From Citricoccus sp. SGAir0253 (GTDB lineage Bacteria > Actinomycetota > Actinomycetes > Actinomycetales > Micrococcaceae), in contig NZ_CP039424.1 in assembly GCF_005877055.1 (NCBI RefSeq), forward strand, positions 1,302,001-1,366,000: a stretch of 64,000 bases of DNA, read 5' to 3'. The notes below the pieces were generated by a model. The model was given only the letters and a program-made list of their open reading frames with translations. It ran no database searches and had not been told where the DNA came from. Below are positions 37,475 through 47,413 of this stretch, piece by piece; the first letter of the stretch is position 1, and every line of letters begins with the position of its first letter. Position numbers and translations under genes: made by a program.

Positions 37475-37493
37475 GGTCATGAACTTTATGACC
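37475..37493. promoter_or_regulatory. Operator candidate between kinase and dctA
   Basis: GGTCAT (37475-37480), a 7-base spacer, then ATGACC (37488-37493): a perfect inverted repeat in the divergent intergenic region. It lies in the only AT-richer stretch here. A binding site for the response regulator is the natural guess. Confidence 0.45.
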
Positions 37494-37624
37494 GCAACCG
37501 TGACGGTCCCCACAGTACGCGGCGAGGATCGTCGGTGACCGCTGGCCCGGGGTGTCCCGCCGGACCCCCGCGCGGCCCGCCTCCATCCTCACATCCCGAT
37601 CCATCCCTTTCGGCAAGGACCATC

Positions 37625-39097
37625 ATGGCTCAGACCACCACCGCCCCGCGCGGCCGGCGCCCCGAGGCGCAGAAGACCAAGGACCGGACCCACTGGCTGT
37701 ACATCTCCGTGATCGCCTCGGTGGTCCTCGGAGCGGCCGTGGGACTGCTGTTCCCGGAGTTCGGCAAGTCCCTCAAGCCGCTGGGCGACGGCTTCGTCTC
37801 CCTCATCAAGATGATGATCGGCCCCGTCATCTTCTGCACGATCGTGCTCGGCGTCGGGTCCATCGCCAAGGCGGCCACCGTCGGGAAGGTCGGCGGCATG
37901 GCCCTGCTGTACTTCACCGTGATGTCCACCTTCGCGCTGGGCCTCGGCCTCGTGGTGGGCAACATCGTCCACCCCGGCGAGGGCCTGGCCCTGACCCCCT
38001 ACGACCCGGCGAAGAAGGCCGAGCTGGACCCGACGGTGGCGTTCGTGCTGGACATCATCCCGGACTCCGTGCCGGTGCTGCCGGTGCTGTTCGTGGCTCT
38101 GCTGGTCGGCTTCGCCCTGCAGAAGATGGGCCCGGCCGGCCAGCCGCTGCTGAACCTGCTCTCCCTCGTCCAGGGCGTGGTCTTCCGCATCCTGATGATG
38201 ATCATGTGGGTCGCCCCCCTCGGCGCCTTCGGGGCCATCGCCGCCGTCGTCGGCTCCACGGGCTGGTCCGCCATCGGCGCCATGGCCCTGCTGATGGGCG
38301 CGTTCTACGCCACGTGCGTGCTGTTCATCGTGCTCGTGCTCGGCACCCTGCTGAAGGTCGTCACCGGGGTGAACATCTTCTCGCTCATGAAGTACCTGGG
38401 CCGGGAGTACCTGCTGATCTTCGCCACCTCGTCCTCCGAGTCCGCGCTGCCGCGGCTGATCGCCAAGATGGAGTTCGCCGGGGTGTCCAAGCCCGTCGTG
38501 GGCGTGACGGTGCCCACCGGCTACTCCTTCAACCTGGACGGCACGGCCATCTACCTCACCATGGCCGCCCTGTTCGTCTCCAACGCCATGGGCTTCGAGA
38601 TGAACGTGGGGGAGCAGGTCGGCCTGCTCGTGTTCATGATCATCGCCTCCAAGGGCGCCGCCGGCGTCACCGGCGCCGGCCTGGCCACGCTCGCCGCGGG
38701 CCTGCAGGCCCACCGGCCCGACCTCCTCGGTGGCATGGGCGTGATCGTGGGCATCGACAAGTTCATGTCCGAGGCCCGCGCCCTGACCAACTTCACCGGC
38801 AATGCCGTGGCGACCCTGCTCATCGGCCGGTGGGTCGGCGAGTTCGACGCCGAGCGCGCCCGCGCCGTGCTCTCCGGCCAGGTCGCCTTCGACGAGGCCC
38901 TCGTGGCCGGCCACGGCGCCGGCCAGTCCGCCGAGGACGCCGAGGGCGCCGAGGCGACGGCGGGATCGCCGCGCGCCGCCGGCGACGGGTTCGACCCGTA
39001 CGAGTCGCCGACCGCCGCCGAGCAGGCGGTGGAGGGCCACCCGGAGTCGAGCCTCAACGTCACCCCGGGCCTCGAGGCCGCCGGCACCCGCCGGTGA
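37625..39097 (+). CDS. dctA: C4-dicarboxylate:cation symporter
   Basis: Imports succinate, fumarate or malate. DAACS family with eight transmembrane segments and two re-entrant loops: the serine-rich loop ATSSSESALPRLI (HP1), the NMDGT-equivalent FNLDGTAIYLT (TM7), and SKGAAGVTGAGLATLAA (HP2) are all present. 490 residues including a long acidic C-terminal tail. ATG 37625 has AAGGA just upstream; an earlier in-frame start at 37535 is less likely. It faces the CitA/DcuS-type two-component system that probably induces it, and is followed by a strong terminator. Confidence 0.95.
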   Translation: MAQTTTAPRGRRPEAQKTKDRTHWLYISVIASVVLGAAVGLLFPEFGKSLKPLGDGFVSLIKMMIGPVIFCTIVLGVGSIAKAATVGKVGGMALLYFTVMSTFALGLGLVVGNIVHPGEGLALTPYDPAKKAELDPTVAFVLDIIPDSVPVLPVLFVALLVGFALQKMGPAGQPLLNLLSLVQGVVFRILMMIMWVAPLGAFGAIAAVVGSTGWSAIGAMALLMGAFYATCVLFIVLVLGTLLKVVTGVNIFSLMKYLGREYLLIFATSSSESALPRLIAKMEFAGVSKPVVGVTVPTGYSFNLDGTAIYLTMAALFVSNAMGFEMNVGEQVGLLVFMIIASKGAAGVTGAGLATLAAGLQAHRPDLLGGMGVIVGIDKFMSEARALTNFTGNAVATLLIGRWVGEFDAERARAVLSGQVAFDEALVAGHGAGQSAEDAEGAEATAGSPRAAGDGFDPYESPTAAEQAVEGHPESSLNVTPGLEAAGTRR

Positions 39098-39132
39098 CCT
39101 GAGCCGGCCGGGCCCGCGCCCGGCACCGTGCC

Positions 39133-39167
39133 ACGGCGGCCCGCCCCATCCCGGGGCGGGCCGCCGT
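39133..39167 (+). terminator. Terminator after dctA
   Basis: Perfect 15-bp inverted repeat (39133-39147 with 39153-39167), loop of 5 bases, 35 bases after the dctA stop. GC-rich stem without T-run. Confidence 0.8.
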
Positions 39168-39288
39168 CGCGCAGGCAGCGACCGGGGCCGGAGCCCCCTA
39201 CACCTTCAGCCTGCGGTTGAACGTCAAGGCTCGCCGTCGCACGCCGGGATCTTTCCGGGCGGGCCGTCATCCGGACTAGGGTGTATCC

Positions 39289-40260
39289 ATGCCGCGGCCG
39301 CCGGCGTCCCCCGGCGCCGGCGAGCACCCAGAACCGCGGACAGACGGACAGATGGCAGGAGTCGGCAGGAACGTGAACCAGGTAGAGCCCACGCCCGTCC
39401 TCATGGTCACCGGTGACCCGGTGATCGGACCCACGGGACGGCCGAAGCACGAGTTCCCGGAGCCGCCGGCCCTGACCTCGCACGGTCCCGCGCGCGTCAT
39501 CGCGATGGTGAACCAGAAGGGCGGGGTCGGCAAGACCACCTCCACCATCAACCTCGGGGCCGCGCTCGCCGGCTACGGCCGCAAGGTGCTCATGGTCGAC
39601 TTCGACCCGCAGGGCGCCCTGTCCGCCGGCCTCGGCGTGAGCCCGCACGAGCTGGACACCACCGTCTACAACGTGATGATGGAGCGCTCGGTCACGGCCC
39701 GGGACGCGATCGTGGAGACCGGGTTCGAGAACATCGACCTGCTGCCGGCGAACATCGACCTCTCCGCCGCGGAGGTCCAGCTCGTCAACGAGGTGGCCCG
39801 CGAGCAGGTGCTGGAGCGGGCGCTGCGGCAGGTGCGGGACGACTACGACGTCATCCTCATCGACTGCCAGCCCTCCCTGGGCCTGCTCACCGTGAACGCC
39901 CTGACCGCGGCGCACGGGGTGATCATCCCGCTGACCGCCGAGTTCTTCGCCCTGCGCGCGGTGGCCCTGCTGGTGGAGACGATCGAGAAGATCCAGGACC
40001 GGATCAACCCCGACCTGGTGATCGACGGCGTGCTCGCCACCATGTTCGACGCCCGCACGCTCCACTCCAAGGAGGTCGTCGGCCGGCTGGTCGAGGCCTT
40101 CGGGGACCGCGTCTTCGAGACGGTCATCAAGCGCACCATCAAGTTCGCCGACGCCACCGTCGCCGCCGAGCCGATCACCTCCTTCGCCGAGAACCACGCC
40201 GGCGCCAAGGCCTACCGCACGCTGGCCCGCGAGCTCATCTGGCGCGGCGGGGCGCCGTGA
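39289..40260 (+). CDS. ParA/Soj-family ATPase upstream of scpAB
   Basis: Deviant Walker A ATPase of the ParA type: NQKGGVGKTTSTINLG (about residue 77), VMLVDFDPQGALSAGLG-type switch, and ILIDCQPSLGLLTVNAL. Full length at 323 residues with a 60-residue N-terminal extension. In Actinobacteria a ParA homologue distinct from the oriC-linked parAB commonly precedes scpA and scpB, suggesting a role with condensin. TAGGGT (39277-39282) lies 6 bases before ATG, so the message is probably leaderless. Its stop overlaps the scpA start (GTGA). Confidence 0.93.
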   Translation: MPRPPASPGAGEHPEPRTDGQMAGVGRNVNQVEPTPVLMVTGDPVIGPTGRPKHEFPEPPALTSHGPARVIAMVNQKGGVGKTTSTINLGAALAGYGRKVLMVDFDPQGALSAGLGVSPHELDTTVYNVMMERSVTARDAIVETGFENIDLLPANIDLSAAEVQLVNEVAREQVLERALRQVRDDYDVILIDCQPSLGLLTVNALTAAHGVIIPLTAEFFALRAVALLVETIEKIQDRINPDLVIDGVLATMFDARTLHSKEVVGRLVEAFGDRVFETVIKRTIKFADATVAAEPITSFAENHAGAKAYRTLARELIWRGGAP

Positions 40261-41360
40261 CCCCACCGTCCGGCGCGCCGGCCCCCGGGCGGGCGGCACC
40301 GGACGGCACGGCGGCGGACGGCACGGCGGCGGACGGCACGGCGGCGGACGGGGCCCTCGCGGACACCTCCGCCCTCGACGGGACGGGACTGGACGGGACG
40401 CCGTCGGGGTTCTCCGTCACGCTGCGGAACTTCTCCGGTCCCTTCGACCTGCTGCTGTCCCTCATCGCCCGGCGCCGCCTGGACATCACCGACGTGGCCC
40501 TGGCCGAGGTGACGGACGAGTTCATCGCCTACATCGGCACGCTGCGCGAGGGCGGGACGGAACCGGACGCGCCCGGGACGGGGGAGGGCCGCCGGCCGGA
40601 CCTGGCCGCGCTGGACGAGTCCAGTGCCTTCCTCGTGGTGGCCGCCACCCTGCTGGACCTCAAGACCGCCCGCCTGCTGCCGGCCGGGACCACGGACGCC
40701 GAGGAGGACGTGGCCCTGCTCGAGGCCCGCGACCTGCTGTTCGCCCGCCTGCTGCAGTACAAGGCCTTCCGGGACGTCTCGGCGATCCTGCGCGCTCGCA
40801 TGGAGGCGGAGTCGCGGCGCGTCCCGCGCCAGACGACCCTCGACCCGCGGTTCGCCTCCGTGCTGCCCGGGCTCGTGTGGACGCTGAGCCCCGAGCAGTT
40901 CGGCGCGCTGGCCGAGCACGTGCTGTCCCGCACCCCGGCCGAGCCCGAGTCCGTGGGCCTGGGCCACCTGCACGCCCCGCCGGTCTCGGTGCGCGAGCAG
41001 AGCGCGATCCTGGCGGCGCGCCTGCGGCAGGCCGGGCGGCTCTCGTTCCGCGAGCTGGTGCACGACGCCGGCACGACCCTCGTGGTGGTGGCCCGCTTCC
41101 TCGCCCTGCTGGAGATGTTCCGGGACCGCGTCGTCACGTTCAGCCAGGAGGCCCCGCTCGGGGACCTGGTGGTGCAGTGGGATCCCGACGCGCCGGACGA
41201 GCTGCCGGACCTGGGGGCGGAGTGGGACGAGGTTCCCGGGACCGGCACCGGGGGGGAACCCGACGGCGGCGCCGGCCAGGACACGAGCACCGACGAGGAC
41301 CCGGACGCCGACTTGGACACGGACACCGACGAGGACACGGAGGAGACCCCCGATGACTGA
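40257..41360 (+). CDS. scpA: Segregation and condensation protein A
   Basis: Kleisin of the SMC-ScpAB condensin. The conserved core starts FSVTLRNFSGPFDLLLSLIARRRLDI near residue 50 and carries SAFLVVAATLLDLKTARLLP, the SMC-neck-binding helix. The C-terminal winged helix lies at about 245-310 (SFRELVHDAGTTLVVVARFLALLEMFR). An N-terminal DGTAA repeat tract and an Asp/Thr-rich tail flank it. 367 residues. GTGA overlap with the ParA gene; 8-base overlap with scpB. Confidence 0.95.
   Translation: MTPPSGAPAPGRAAPDGTAADGTAADGTAADGALADTSALDGTGLDGTPSGFSVTLRNFSGPFDLLLSLIARRRLDITDVALAEVTDEFIAYIGTLREGGTEPDAPGTGEGRRPDLAALDESSAFLVVAATLLDLKTARLLPAGTTDAEEDVALLEARDLLFARLLQYKAFRDVSAILRARMEAESRRVPRQTTLDPRFASVLPGLVWTLSPEQFGALAEHVLSRTPAEPESVGLGHLHAPPVSVREQSAILAARLRQAGRLSFRELVHDAGTTLVVVARFLALLEMFRDRVVTFSQEAPLGDLVVQWDPDAPDELPDLGAEWDEVPGTGTGGEPDGGAGQDTSTDEDPDADLDTDTDEDTEETPDD
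40301..40351 (+). repeat. 15-bp tandem repeat in scpA
   Basis: GGACGGCACGGCGGC occurs three times (40301-40345) plus a partial copy. It encodes DGTAA repeats in the disordered N-terminus of ScpA and keeps the frame. Confidence 0.9.
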
Positions 41361-41973
41361 GCCCACACCAGGCCCCGCCCCGGACCCCGGGGACCGCGGG
41401 CCGGGCGGGCTGCGCGAGCAGCTCGAGGCCGTCCTGATGGTGGTGGACGAGCCGGTGACGGCCGCCCAGCTGGCCGAGGCCACCGGGGCGGACGTCGAGC
41501 GCGTGGCGCGCGAGCTCGCCTCCCTCGTCCGCGACTACGACGGGACGGCCGGCGGGCCCCGGCGCGGCTTCGAGCTGCGCGAGCTGGCCGGTGGCTGGCG
41601 GGTCTACTCCCGGCCGGCGCACGCCGACGTGGTGGAGCGGTTCATCGTGGAGGGCCAGACGGCGCGGCTGACGCAGGCCGCCCTCGAGACGCTCGCGGTG
41701 GTGGCGTACCTGCAGCCCGTCACCCGCTCGCGGGTCGCCGGCATCCGCGGGGTCAACTCCGACTCGGTGATGCGCACCCTCGTCAGCCGCGGCCTCGTGG
41801 ACGAGGCGGGGGCCGACCCGCAGACCGGCGCCGTGCTGTACCGCACCACCGGCTACCTGCTGGAGACCCTCGGCGTGGACAGCCTGGACGAGCTGCCCCG
41901 CCTCTCCGAGCACCTGCCGGGGCTGGGCGACCTCGACGGGCTGGCCGAGGCGGGGGAGCGCTACCCCGGCTGA
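41353..41973 (+). CDS. scpB: Segregation and condensation protein B
   Basis: Winged-helix partner of ScpA in condensin. LREQLEAVLMVVDEPVTAAQLAEA forms the first winged helix; LTQAALETLAVVAYLQPVTRSRVAGIRGVNSDSVMRTLV is the conserved second domain. 206 residues, normal. ATG 41353 lies inside the scpA 3' end, so the two are coupled. About 200 bases without a gene follow; TATGAT at 42065-42070 may be a -10 for rluB. Confidence 0.95.
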   Translation: MTEPTPGPAPDPGDRGPGGLREQLEAVLMVVDEPVTAAQLAEATGADVERVARELASLVRDYDGTAGGPRRGFELRELAGGWRVYSRPAHADVVERFIVEGQTARLTQAALETLAVVAYLQPVTRSRVAGIRGVNSDSVMRTLVSRGLVDEAGADPQTGAVLYRTTGYLLETLGVDSLDELPRLSEHLPGLGDLDGLAEAGERYPG

Positions 41974-42174
41974 TCCCGGCCGCTCCCCGTGCCGGTGGAA
42001 GGAGGCGCGGGCCGGCGTGGCCCGGCTCACGCCGCAGCCGCGGCCTCGGCAGGCCGGACTGGACTATGATGGAGTGTTCGGTGGGACCCGGTCACCGCGC
42101 CCTGGTGCGCGGCCGGGCCGAGATCGCCACCGCCCCCGACCCCTGCACATGCCGTGAGGCACTGAAAGGACATC

Positions 42175-43269
42175 ATGTCTCCTCGTACCCCCGGACGCCC
42201 GTCCTCCTCGTCCTCCTCCTCGTCCTCCTCCGGCGGCCACGGCGCCGGCGGCCGCGGCCACCAGGGCGGTTCCCGCCCCGGACGCCCCGGCGGCCCGGCC
42301 GGCAAGGGTTCCGGATCCCCCGCCCGCAAGGGCGGCGGCAAGGCCGGGGCCGGCCGGTCCGGAGCCGGCAAGGGCGCCCCCTCGGGCCAGCGCGCCGGCG
42401 GCCGCACGCCGCAGCCCGGCCAGAAGGGCGGCCCCTTCCGTGGCGATGCCCGCGGCGGCTACGACCGCAACCTGGGCGCGGCGAGGACGCCGAACCGGCC
42501 CAGCCGCGCCACGCGCGAGCAGAACTTCTCCGAGGTCCACGATCCCGCGGGCGTGCGCCTGCAGAAGGTCATGGCCTCGGCCGGCGTCGCCTCCCGGCGC
42601 GTCTGCGAGGACCTCATCGCCGAGGGCCGCGTGGAGGTGGACGGCAAGGTCGTCACCGAGACCGGCGTGCGCGTGGACCCGGACACCGCGGTGATCCACG
42701 TGGACGGCATGCGCCTGCAGCTGGACACCACGCTGCGCTACTTCGCCTTCAACAAGCCCCGCGGCGTCGTCTCGACCATGGACGACCCGGAGGGCCGGCC
42801 CTGCATCTCCGACTACCTCAAGAAGGGCCAGGAGCGGCTGTTCCACGTCGGGCGCCTGGACACCGAGACCGAGGGCCTGCTGCTGCTGACCAACGACGGC
42901 GAGCTCGCCAACCGGCTCACCCACCCCAGCTACGAGGTGCCCAAGACCTACCTCGTGCAGGTGGCCGGGCCGATGGCCAAGGGCATCGGCGCGCAGCTCA
43001 AGGAGGGCATCCACCTCGAGGACGGCTTCGCCCAGGTGGACTCGTTCAAGCTCGTGGACTCCACCCCCGGCCACGTGCTCGTGGAGATCGTCCTGCACTC
43101 GGGCAAGAACCGGATCGTGCGCCGCATGTTCAAGGAGGTCGGCTACCCGGTGGAGCGGCTCGTGCGCGTGAAGTTCGGCCCGATCGCGCTCGGCGACCAG
43201 AAGCAGGGCACCGTGCGGCAGATGGGCCGCCAGGAGCAGGGCCACCTGATGGCCGCGGTGGGCCTGTGA
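42175..43269 (+). CDS. rluB: 23S rRNA pseudouridine synthase RluB-like
   Basis: Forms pseudouridine in 23S rRNA (position 2605 in E. coli RluB). The first 110 residues are a poly-Ser run followed by Gly/Lys/Arg-rich disordered sequence. Then come an S4 domain ([25 protein letters not shown]) and the catalytic domain with Asp in [19 protein letters not shown]. The [23 protein letters not shown] segment is typical of RsuA/RluB enzymes. RBS AAAGGA precedes ATG 42175. Ends overlapping tyrA. Conserved scpB-rluB neighbourhood. Confidence 0.92.
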   Translation: MSPRTPGRPSSSSSSSSSSGGHGAGGRGHQGGSRPGRPGGPAGKGSGSPARKGGGKAGAGRSGAGKGAPSGQRAGGRTPQPGQKGGPFRGDARGGYDRNLGAARTPNRPSRATREQNFSEVHDPAGVRLQKVMASAGVASRRVCEDLIAEGRVEVDGKVVTETGVRVDPDTAVIHVDGMRLQLDTTLRYFAFNKPRGVVSTMDDPEGRPCISDYLKKGQERLFHVGRLDTETEGLLLLTNDGELANRLTHPSYEVPKTYLVQVAGPMAKGIGAQLKEGIHLEDGFAQVDSFKLVDSTPGHVLVEIVLHSGKNRIVRRMFKEVGYPVERLVRVKFGPIALGDQKQGTVRQMGRQEQGHLMAAVGL

Positions 43270-44378
43270 TGGCCCCACGGGCGCTGCCCGAGCCCGTGCT
43301 CGTCCGGGGGACCGGACTGCTGGGCACCTCGATCGGCCTCGGCCTGCGCGCGGCGGGAGCCGACGTGCTGCTCACCGACCCCTCGCCCTCCGCCCAGGCG
43401 GTCGCGGTGGACATCGGTGCCGGCACCGCCCTCGAGGAGGCCCCCGGTGCGCGGCCGGGCACGGTCGTCGTGGCGGCCCCGCCGGACGTCACCGGGCAGG
43501 TCGTCGTCGACTCGCTGCGGGCCTACCCCGGCGCCGTGGTCCTGGACATCGCCTCGGTCAAGGCCGCCATCGCCGCCGAGGTGGCCGCCGCCGTCGAGTC
43601 CGGGGCCATCACCCCCGGGGACGCGGCGCGGTACGTCGGCACGCACCCCATGGCCGGTTCGGAGCGCTCCGGGCCGGTGGCCGCGCGCGGCCAGCTGTTC
43701 ACGGCCGCGCCCTGGGTGGTCTGCGCCACCGCCGGGACGGACCCGGCCGCCGTCGGCACGGCCGAGGAGCTCGCCCGCACCCTGGGGGCCACCGTGCACC
43801 GCATGAGCGCCGCGGACCACGACGCCTCGGTGGCGCTCATCTCCCACCTGCCGCAGATCGCCGCCTCGCTCGTGTCCTCCCGGCTGCAGGAGACGCCGGC
43901 CGCGTCCCTCGCCCTGGCCGGCAACGGCCTGCGGGACACCACCCGCATCGCCGCCTCGGACCCCCAATTGTGGGTGCAGATCCTCGCGGCCAACGCGCCG
44001 GAGATCCTCGGCATCCTCTACGGCGTGCGCGAGGACCTGGACCGGCTGATCGCCACCATGGAGGACCCGACGGCGCCCGGGGCCCGGCTGGACATCGCCC
44101 AGCTGATCGCCGAGGGCAACGCGGGCCACGCCCGCATCCCGGGCAAGCACGGCGGCCCGCCGCAGTCCTTCGCCCTGGTCACCGTGATCGTGGACGACAC
44201 GCCGGGCCAGATCTCGGCGGTGCTGCACGACGTGGGGGCCGCCGGCATCAACGTGGAGGACCTGCGGATGGACCACTCGGCCGGGTACGAGGTGGGCATG
44301 CTCGAGATCTCCGTGCTGCCCGGACGCAAGCAGGAACTGGCCGATGCGCTCAGCGCGCACGGATGGAAGGTGGTCTGA
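43269..44378 (+). CDS. tyrA: Prephenate dehydrogenase with ACT domain
   Basis: Oxidises prephenate to 4-hydroxyphenylpyruvate in tyrosine synthesis. NAD-binding [19 protein letters not shown] at the N-terminus (GxGxxG), the active-site [10 protein letters not shown], the helical domain with [13 protein letters not shown], and a C-terminal ACT domain (about 300-369, [20 protein letters not shown]) for feedback by tyrosine or phenylalanine. 369 residues. ATG 43269 overlaps the rluB stop; GTG 43266 is also possible. Confidence 0.93.
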   Translation: MAPRALPEPVLVRGTGLLGTSIGLGLRAAGADVLLTDPSPSAQAVAVDIGAGTALEEAPGARPGTVVVAAPPDVTGQVVVDSLRAYPGAVVLDIASVKAAIAAEVAAAVESGAITPGDAARYVGTHPMAGSERSGPVAARGQLFTAAPWVVCATAGTDPAAVGTAEELARTLGATVHRMSAADHDASVALISHLPQIAASLVSSRLQETPAASLALAGNGLRDTTRIAASDPQLWVQILAANAPEILGILYGVREDLDRLIATMEDPTAPGARLDIAQLIAEGNAGHARIPGKHGGPPQSFALVTVIVDDTPGQISAVLHDVGAAGINVEDLRMDHSAGYEVGMLEISVLPGRKQELADALSAHGWKVV

Positions 44379-44381
44379 ACC

Positions 44382-45164
44382 GTGACCGAGCACAACGGAA
44401 CCCCCGCACGCCGCCTCGTGGTGGCGGTGGACGGGCCCTCGGGGTCCGGCAAGTCCTCCGTGTCCCGCGAGGTGGCCCGCCGGCTGGACGCCGCCTACCT
44501 CGACACCGGGGCCATGTACCGCGCCGTGGCCTGGCACTGCCGCGAGGCGGGGGTCCTCGGGGACCCCGAGGCCGTCGTGGCCGCCGTCCAGGACCTCGAC
44601 CTGGCGCTGTCCGTGGACCCGGACCTGGACCGCGTGGTCGTGGGCACCCAGGACGTCACCGAGGCCATCCGCGAGCCCGGCATCTCCGCCGTGGTGTCCG
44701 TGGTGGCCACCAACCGCGCCGTGCGCGAGCTGCTGGTGGCCCGCCAGCGGGAGACGATCGAGTCCCATCGGCGCATCGTCGCCGAGGGCCGGGACATCAC
44801 CACCGTGGTGGCCCCGGACGCCGACGCCCGGATCCTGCTGACCGCCTCGCCCGAGGCCCGGCTGGCCCGCCGCGGCGCCCAGCTCGGCGGCGGGGTGGAC
44901 CGCCGCGACCTCGCCGACCAGGTGGTGGCCCGGGACGCCCGGGACTCCGCCGTGGTGGACTTCATGACGCCCGCCCCCGGCGTGGGCCTGGTGGACTCCA
45001 CGGAGCTCGGCGTGGAGGAGACCGTCCGGGCCGTGCTCGCCGAGATCGCCACCCAGTCCGGGCAGGACGTCCCGGGCGCGCCGGGCCGGTCCCCGGCCGA
45101 CCCCGACGGCGCCGCCGTCACCGACACCGCAGCACCGACCATCCCGGGAGGGAACCGCCCATGA
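44382..45164 (+). CDS. cmk: Cytidylate kinase
   Basis: Phosphorylates CMP and dCMP. P-loop [13 protein letters not shown] near residue 18, [12 protein letters not shown], and [17 protein letters not shown] are typical of the family; Asp-Thr replaces the more usual RDIGTVV-type residues only slightly. The C-terminal 40 residues are low complexity. 260 residues. GTG start 3 bases after tyrA; ATGA overlap with der. Confidence 0.94.
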   Translation: MTEHNGTPARRLVVAVDGPSGSGKSSVSREVARRLDAAYLDTGAMYRAVAWHCREAGVLGDPEAVVAAVQDLDLALSVDPDLDRVVVGTQDVTEAIREPGISAVVSVVATNRAVRELLVARQRETIESHRRIVAEGRDITTVVAPDADARILLTASPEARLARRGAQLGGGVDRRDLADQVVARDARDSAVVDFMTPAPGVGLVDSTELGVEETVRAVLAEIATQSGQDVPGAPGRSPADPDGAAVTDTAAPTIPGGNRP

Positions 45165-46714
45165 GCACCGAGAACACCGCCGGCCACGGCCTGCAGGAGG
45201 CGGACGGCGCGGAGTACGTGCCCGCCCGCGAGGACGACATCGCCGAGCGCCTCGCCGCGCTGTCGGACGAGGAGGCCCGCCAGAGGGCCGAGGCGCTGCG
45301 CGCCGGGCTGGAGGACTACGAGCTCGACGAGGAGGACGCCGCGCTGCTGGACCGCTGGGAGGAGGGCGGTCCCGAGGCCGAGGACGAGCCCGTCCCCCCG
45401 GTGCTGGCCGTCGTCGGACGCCCCAACGTGGGCAAGTCCACGCTCGTCAACCGCATCATCGGCCGCCGCGAGGCCGTCGTCGAGGACGTCCCGGGGGTCA
45501 CCCGGGACCGCGTGAGCTACGAGGCCGAGTGGAACGGCACGGTGTTCACCGTGGTGGACACGGGCGGCTGGGAGCACGATGCCAAGGGCATCCACCAGCG
45601 CGTGGCCGAGCAGGCAGAGCTGGCCGTGGACGTGGCCGACGCCGTGCTGTTCGTGGTGGACGCCACCGTGGGCGCCACCTCCACCGACGAGGCCGTGGTC
45701 CGGTTGCTGCGCCGCAAGGGCAAGCCCGTGATCCTCGTGGCCAACAAGGTGGACGACATCACCCAGGAGGCGGACGCCGCCGCCCTGTGGGGCCTCGGAC
45801 TGGGCCAGCCCTACCCCGTCTCGGCCGTCCACGGCCGCGGCACCGGAGACCTGCTGGACGCCGCCGTCGAGCTGCTGCCGGAGGAGTCGGCGCACGGCGG
45901 GCTCATCCCGCGGGGCGGCCCGCGGCGCGTGGCCCTGCTGGGCCGGCCCAACGTGGGCAAGTCCTCGCTGCTGAACAAGCTGGCCGGCTCCGACCGCGTG
46001 GTGGTGGACGACACCGCCGGCACCACGCGCGACCCGGTGGACGAGCTGATCGAGCTCGGCGGGCGCCTGTGGCGCTTCGTGGACACCGCCGGCATCCGCC
46101 GCCGCCAGCACATGGCCCACGGGGCGGACTACTACGCCTCGCTGCGCACCCAGTCGGCGCTGGACAAGGCCGAGGTGGCCGTGGTGCTGCTGGAGGCCTC
46201 CGAGGTGCTCTCGGAGCAGGACGTGCGCATCCTGCAGACCGTCCTGGACTCCGGCCGGGCCCTCGTGCTGGCCTTCAACAAGTGGGACCTCATGGACGAG
46301 GACCGCCGCTACTACCTGGAGCGGGAGATCGACAAGGACCTGGCGCACGTGGCGTGGGCCCCGCGCGTGAACCTCTCGGCGAAGACCGGCTGGCACAAGG
46401 ACCGCCTGGTGCCGGCCCTGGACACCGCCCTGGAGTCCTGGGACCGCCGCATCCCCACCGGCAAGCTCAACGCCTTCCTCGGCGAGCTCGTCGCGGCCCA
46501 CCCGCACCCGGTGCGCGGCGGCAAGCAGCCGCGGATCCTGTTCGCCACCCAGCCCTCCACGCGGCCCCCGCGCATCGTGCTGTTCACCACGGGGTTCCTG
46601 GAGCCGGGCTACCGCCGGTTCATCATCCGCCGCCTCCGGGAGACCTTCGGCTTCGAGGGCACGCCGATCGAACTCGGCATGCGCGTGCGGGAGAAGCGGA
46701 GCCGCAAGCGGTGA
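45161..46714 (+). CDS. der: Ribosome-assembly GTPase Der (EngA)
   Basis: Double-GTPase needed for 50S assembly. An acidic 75-residue N-terminal extension precedes the first GTPase domain ([21 protein letters not shown]) and the second ([21 protein letters not shown]), followed by the KH-like domain (ending [12 protein letters not shown]). 517 residues; the extension is usual in Actinobacteria. A good GGGAGGG ribosome site precedes ATG 45161. Confidence 0.96.
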   Translation: MSTENTAGHGLQEADGAEYVPAREDDIAERLAALSDEEARQRAEALRAGLEDYELDEEDAALLDRWEEGGPEAEDEPVPPVLAVVGRPNVGKSTLVNRIIGRREAVVEDVPGVTRDRVSYEAEWNGTVFTVVDTGGWEHDAKGIHQRVAEQAELAVDVADAVLFVVDATVGATSTDEAVVRLLRRKGKPVILVANKVDDITQEADAAALWGLGLGQPYPVSAVHGRGTGDLLDAAVELLPEESAHGGLIPRGGPRRVALLGRPNVGKSSLLNKLAGSDRVVVDDTAGTTRDPVDELIELGGRLWRFVDTAGIRRRQHMAHGADYYASLRTQSALDKAEVAVVLLEASEVLSEQDVRILQTVLDSGRALVLAFNKWDLMDEDRRYYLEREIDKDLAHVAWAPRVNLSAKTGWHKDRLVPALDTALESWDRRIPTGKLNAFLGELVAAHPHPVRGGKQPRILFATQPSTRPPRIVLFTTGFLEPGYRRFIIRRLRETFGFEGTPIELGMRVREKRSRKR

Positions 46715-47193
46715 CGGCCCGGACCGGTCTCCGGGCCGCCGGGGTGGCACTCGCGCTCGGCGTGGCCCTCGGCGGCTGCGCCGAGGCGGAGGGGCTGCGG
46801 GGCCAGGCCGAGCAGGTGCAGGGCCAGGCCGAGCAGTTGCGGGACCAGGCCGGCGCGGCGCTCGCGGAGGCCCGGAGCCTCGGCGAGCTGACCACGGAGC
46901 AGCTCCGCGGCTTCGACTGGTCCGCCCTGGACCGGTACGAGGGCGTGTTCCTCGGGGACAACTCGCGGGTCACGGAACTGCTGCGCTCCATGCCCTCCGG
47001 ACCGGACATGGAGTCCTTCGCGATCCGCGGGGACGAGGGAACCCTCGTGGTCGAGTACGGGGACCAGGCCGCCGAGGTGGACCCCGCCGTGCTGCGGGAG
47101 ACGATGTCCGAGGTCGCCGCGCAGGCCAAGGACCGGGTCCGGAACCTCGAGACCGTGGAGTTCCACGTGGGCGACGAGGTGTACACGTTCTGA
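46711..47193 (+). CDS. Small putative lipoprotein coupled to der
   Basis: Not recognised by family. A signal peptide with [13 protein letters not shown] lipobox puts Cys at about residue 23. A Gln/Glu/Ala-rich helix with a repeated GQAEQ/DQAG pattern follows, then a 100-residue C-terminal domain ending [16 protein letters not shown] overlap with der supports translation. 160 residues. A periplasmic or membrane-anchored role is likely; nothing ties it to ribosome assembly. Confidence 0.75.
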   Translation: MTARTGLRAAGVALALGVALGGCAEAEGLRGQAEQVQGQAEQLRDQAGAALAEARSLGELTTEQLRGFDWSALDRYEGVFLGDNSRVTELLRSMPSGPDMESFAIRGDEGTLVVEYGDQAAEVDPAVLRETMSEVAAQAKDRVRNLETVEFHVGDEVYTF

Positions 47194-47264
47194 GGGTGTC
47201 CGGAACCGGTCCCAACATGCTGTACAGTTGACTGGTGGATCGGGACGGGAACGGAACGGTCCGA

Positions 47265-47338
47265 CGGGCTATGGCGCAGCTTGGTAGCGCGCCTGACTGG
47301 GGGTCAGGAGGTCGTGGGTTCGAATCCCGCTAGCCCGA
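47265..47338 (+). tRNA. tRNA-Pro (anticodon GGG)
   Basis: Full cloverleaf: acceptor CGGGCTA with TAGCCCG, D-arm with GCGC stems, anticodon stem CCTGA/TCAGG around loop CTGGGGG, and T-arm GTGGG-TTCGAAT-CCCGC. Anticodon GGG at 47299-47301 reads CCC (and CCU). CCA is not encoded. Confidence 0.97.
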
Positions 47339-47364
47339 CCGGTTGATCTCGACGGAGATCACGC

Positions 47365-47397
47365 ACAGGCCGGATCCGCACCGCGGATCCGGCCTGT
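47365..47397 (+). terminator. Terminator after tRNA-Pro
   Basis: Perfect 15-bp inverted repeat (47365-47379 with 47383-47397), 3-base loop, 27 bases after the tRNA. It also lies just beyond the 3' end of the convergent methyltransferase gene. Confidence 0.8.
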
Positions 47398-47413
47398 GGC
47401 GTTCCGGGGCCGG

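Noticed and set aside
26404-39288. Genomic island brought by an integrase
   Set aside because: No integrase, transposase, tRNA edge or direct repeats were seen; only the change in synteny is reported.
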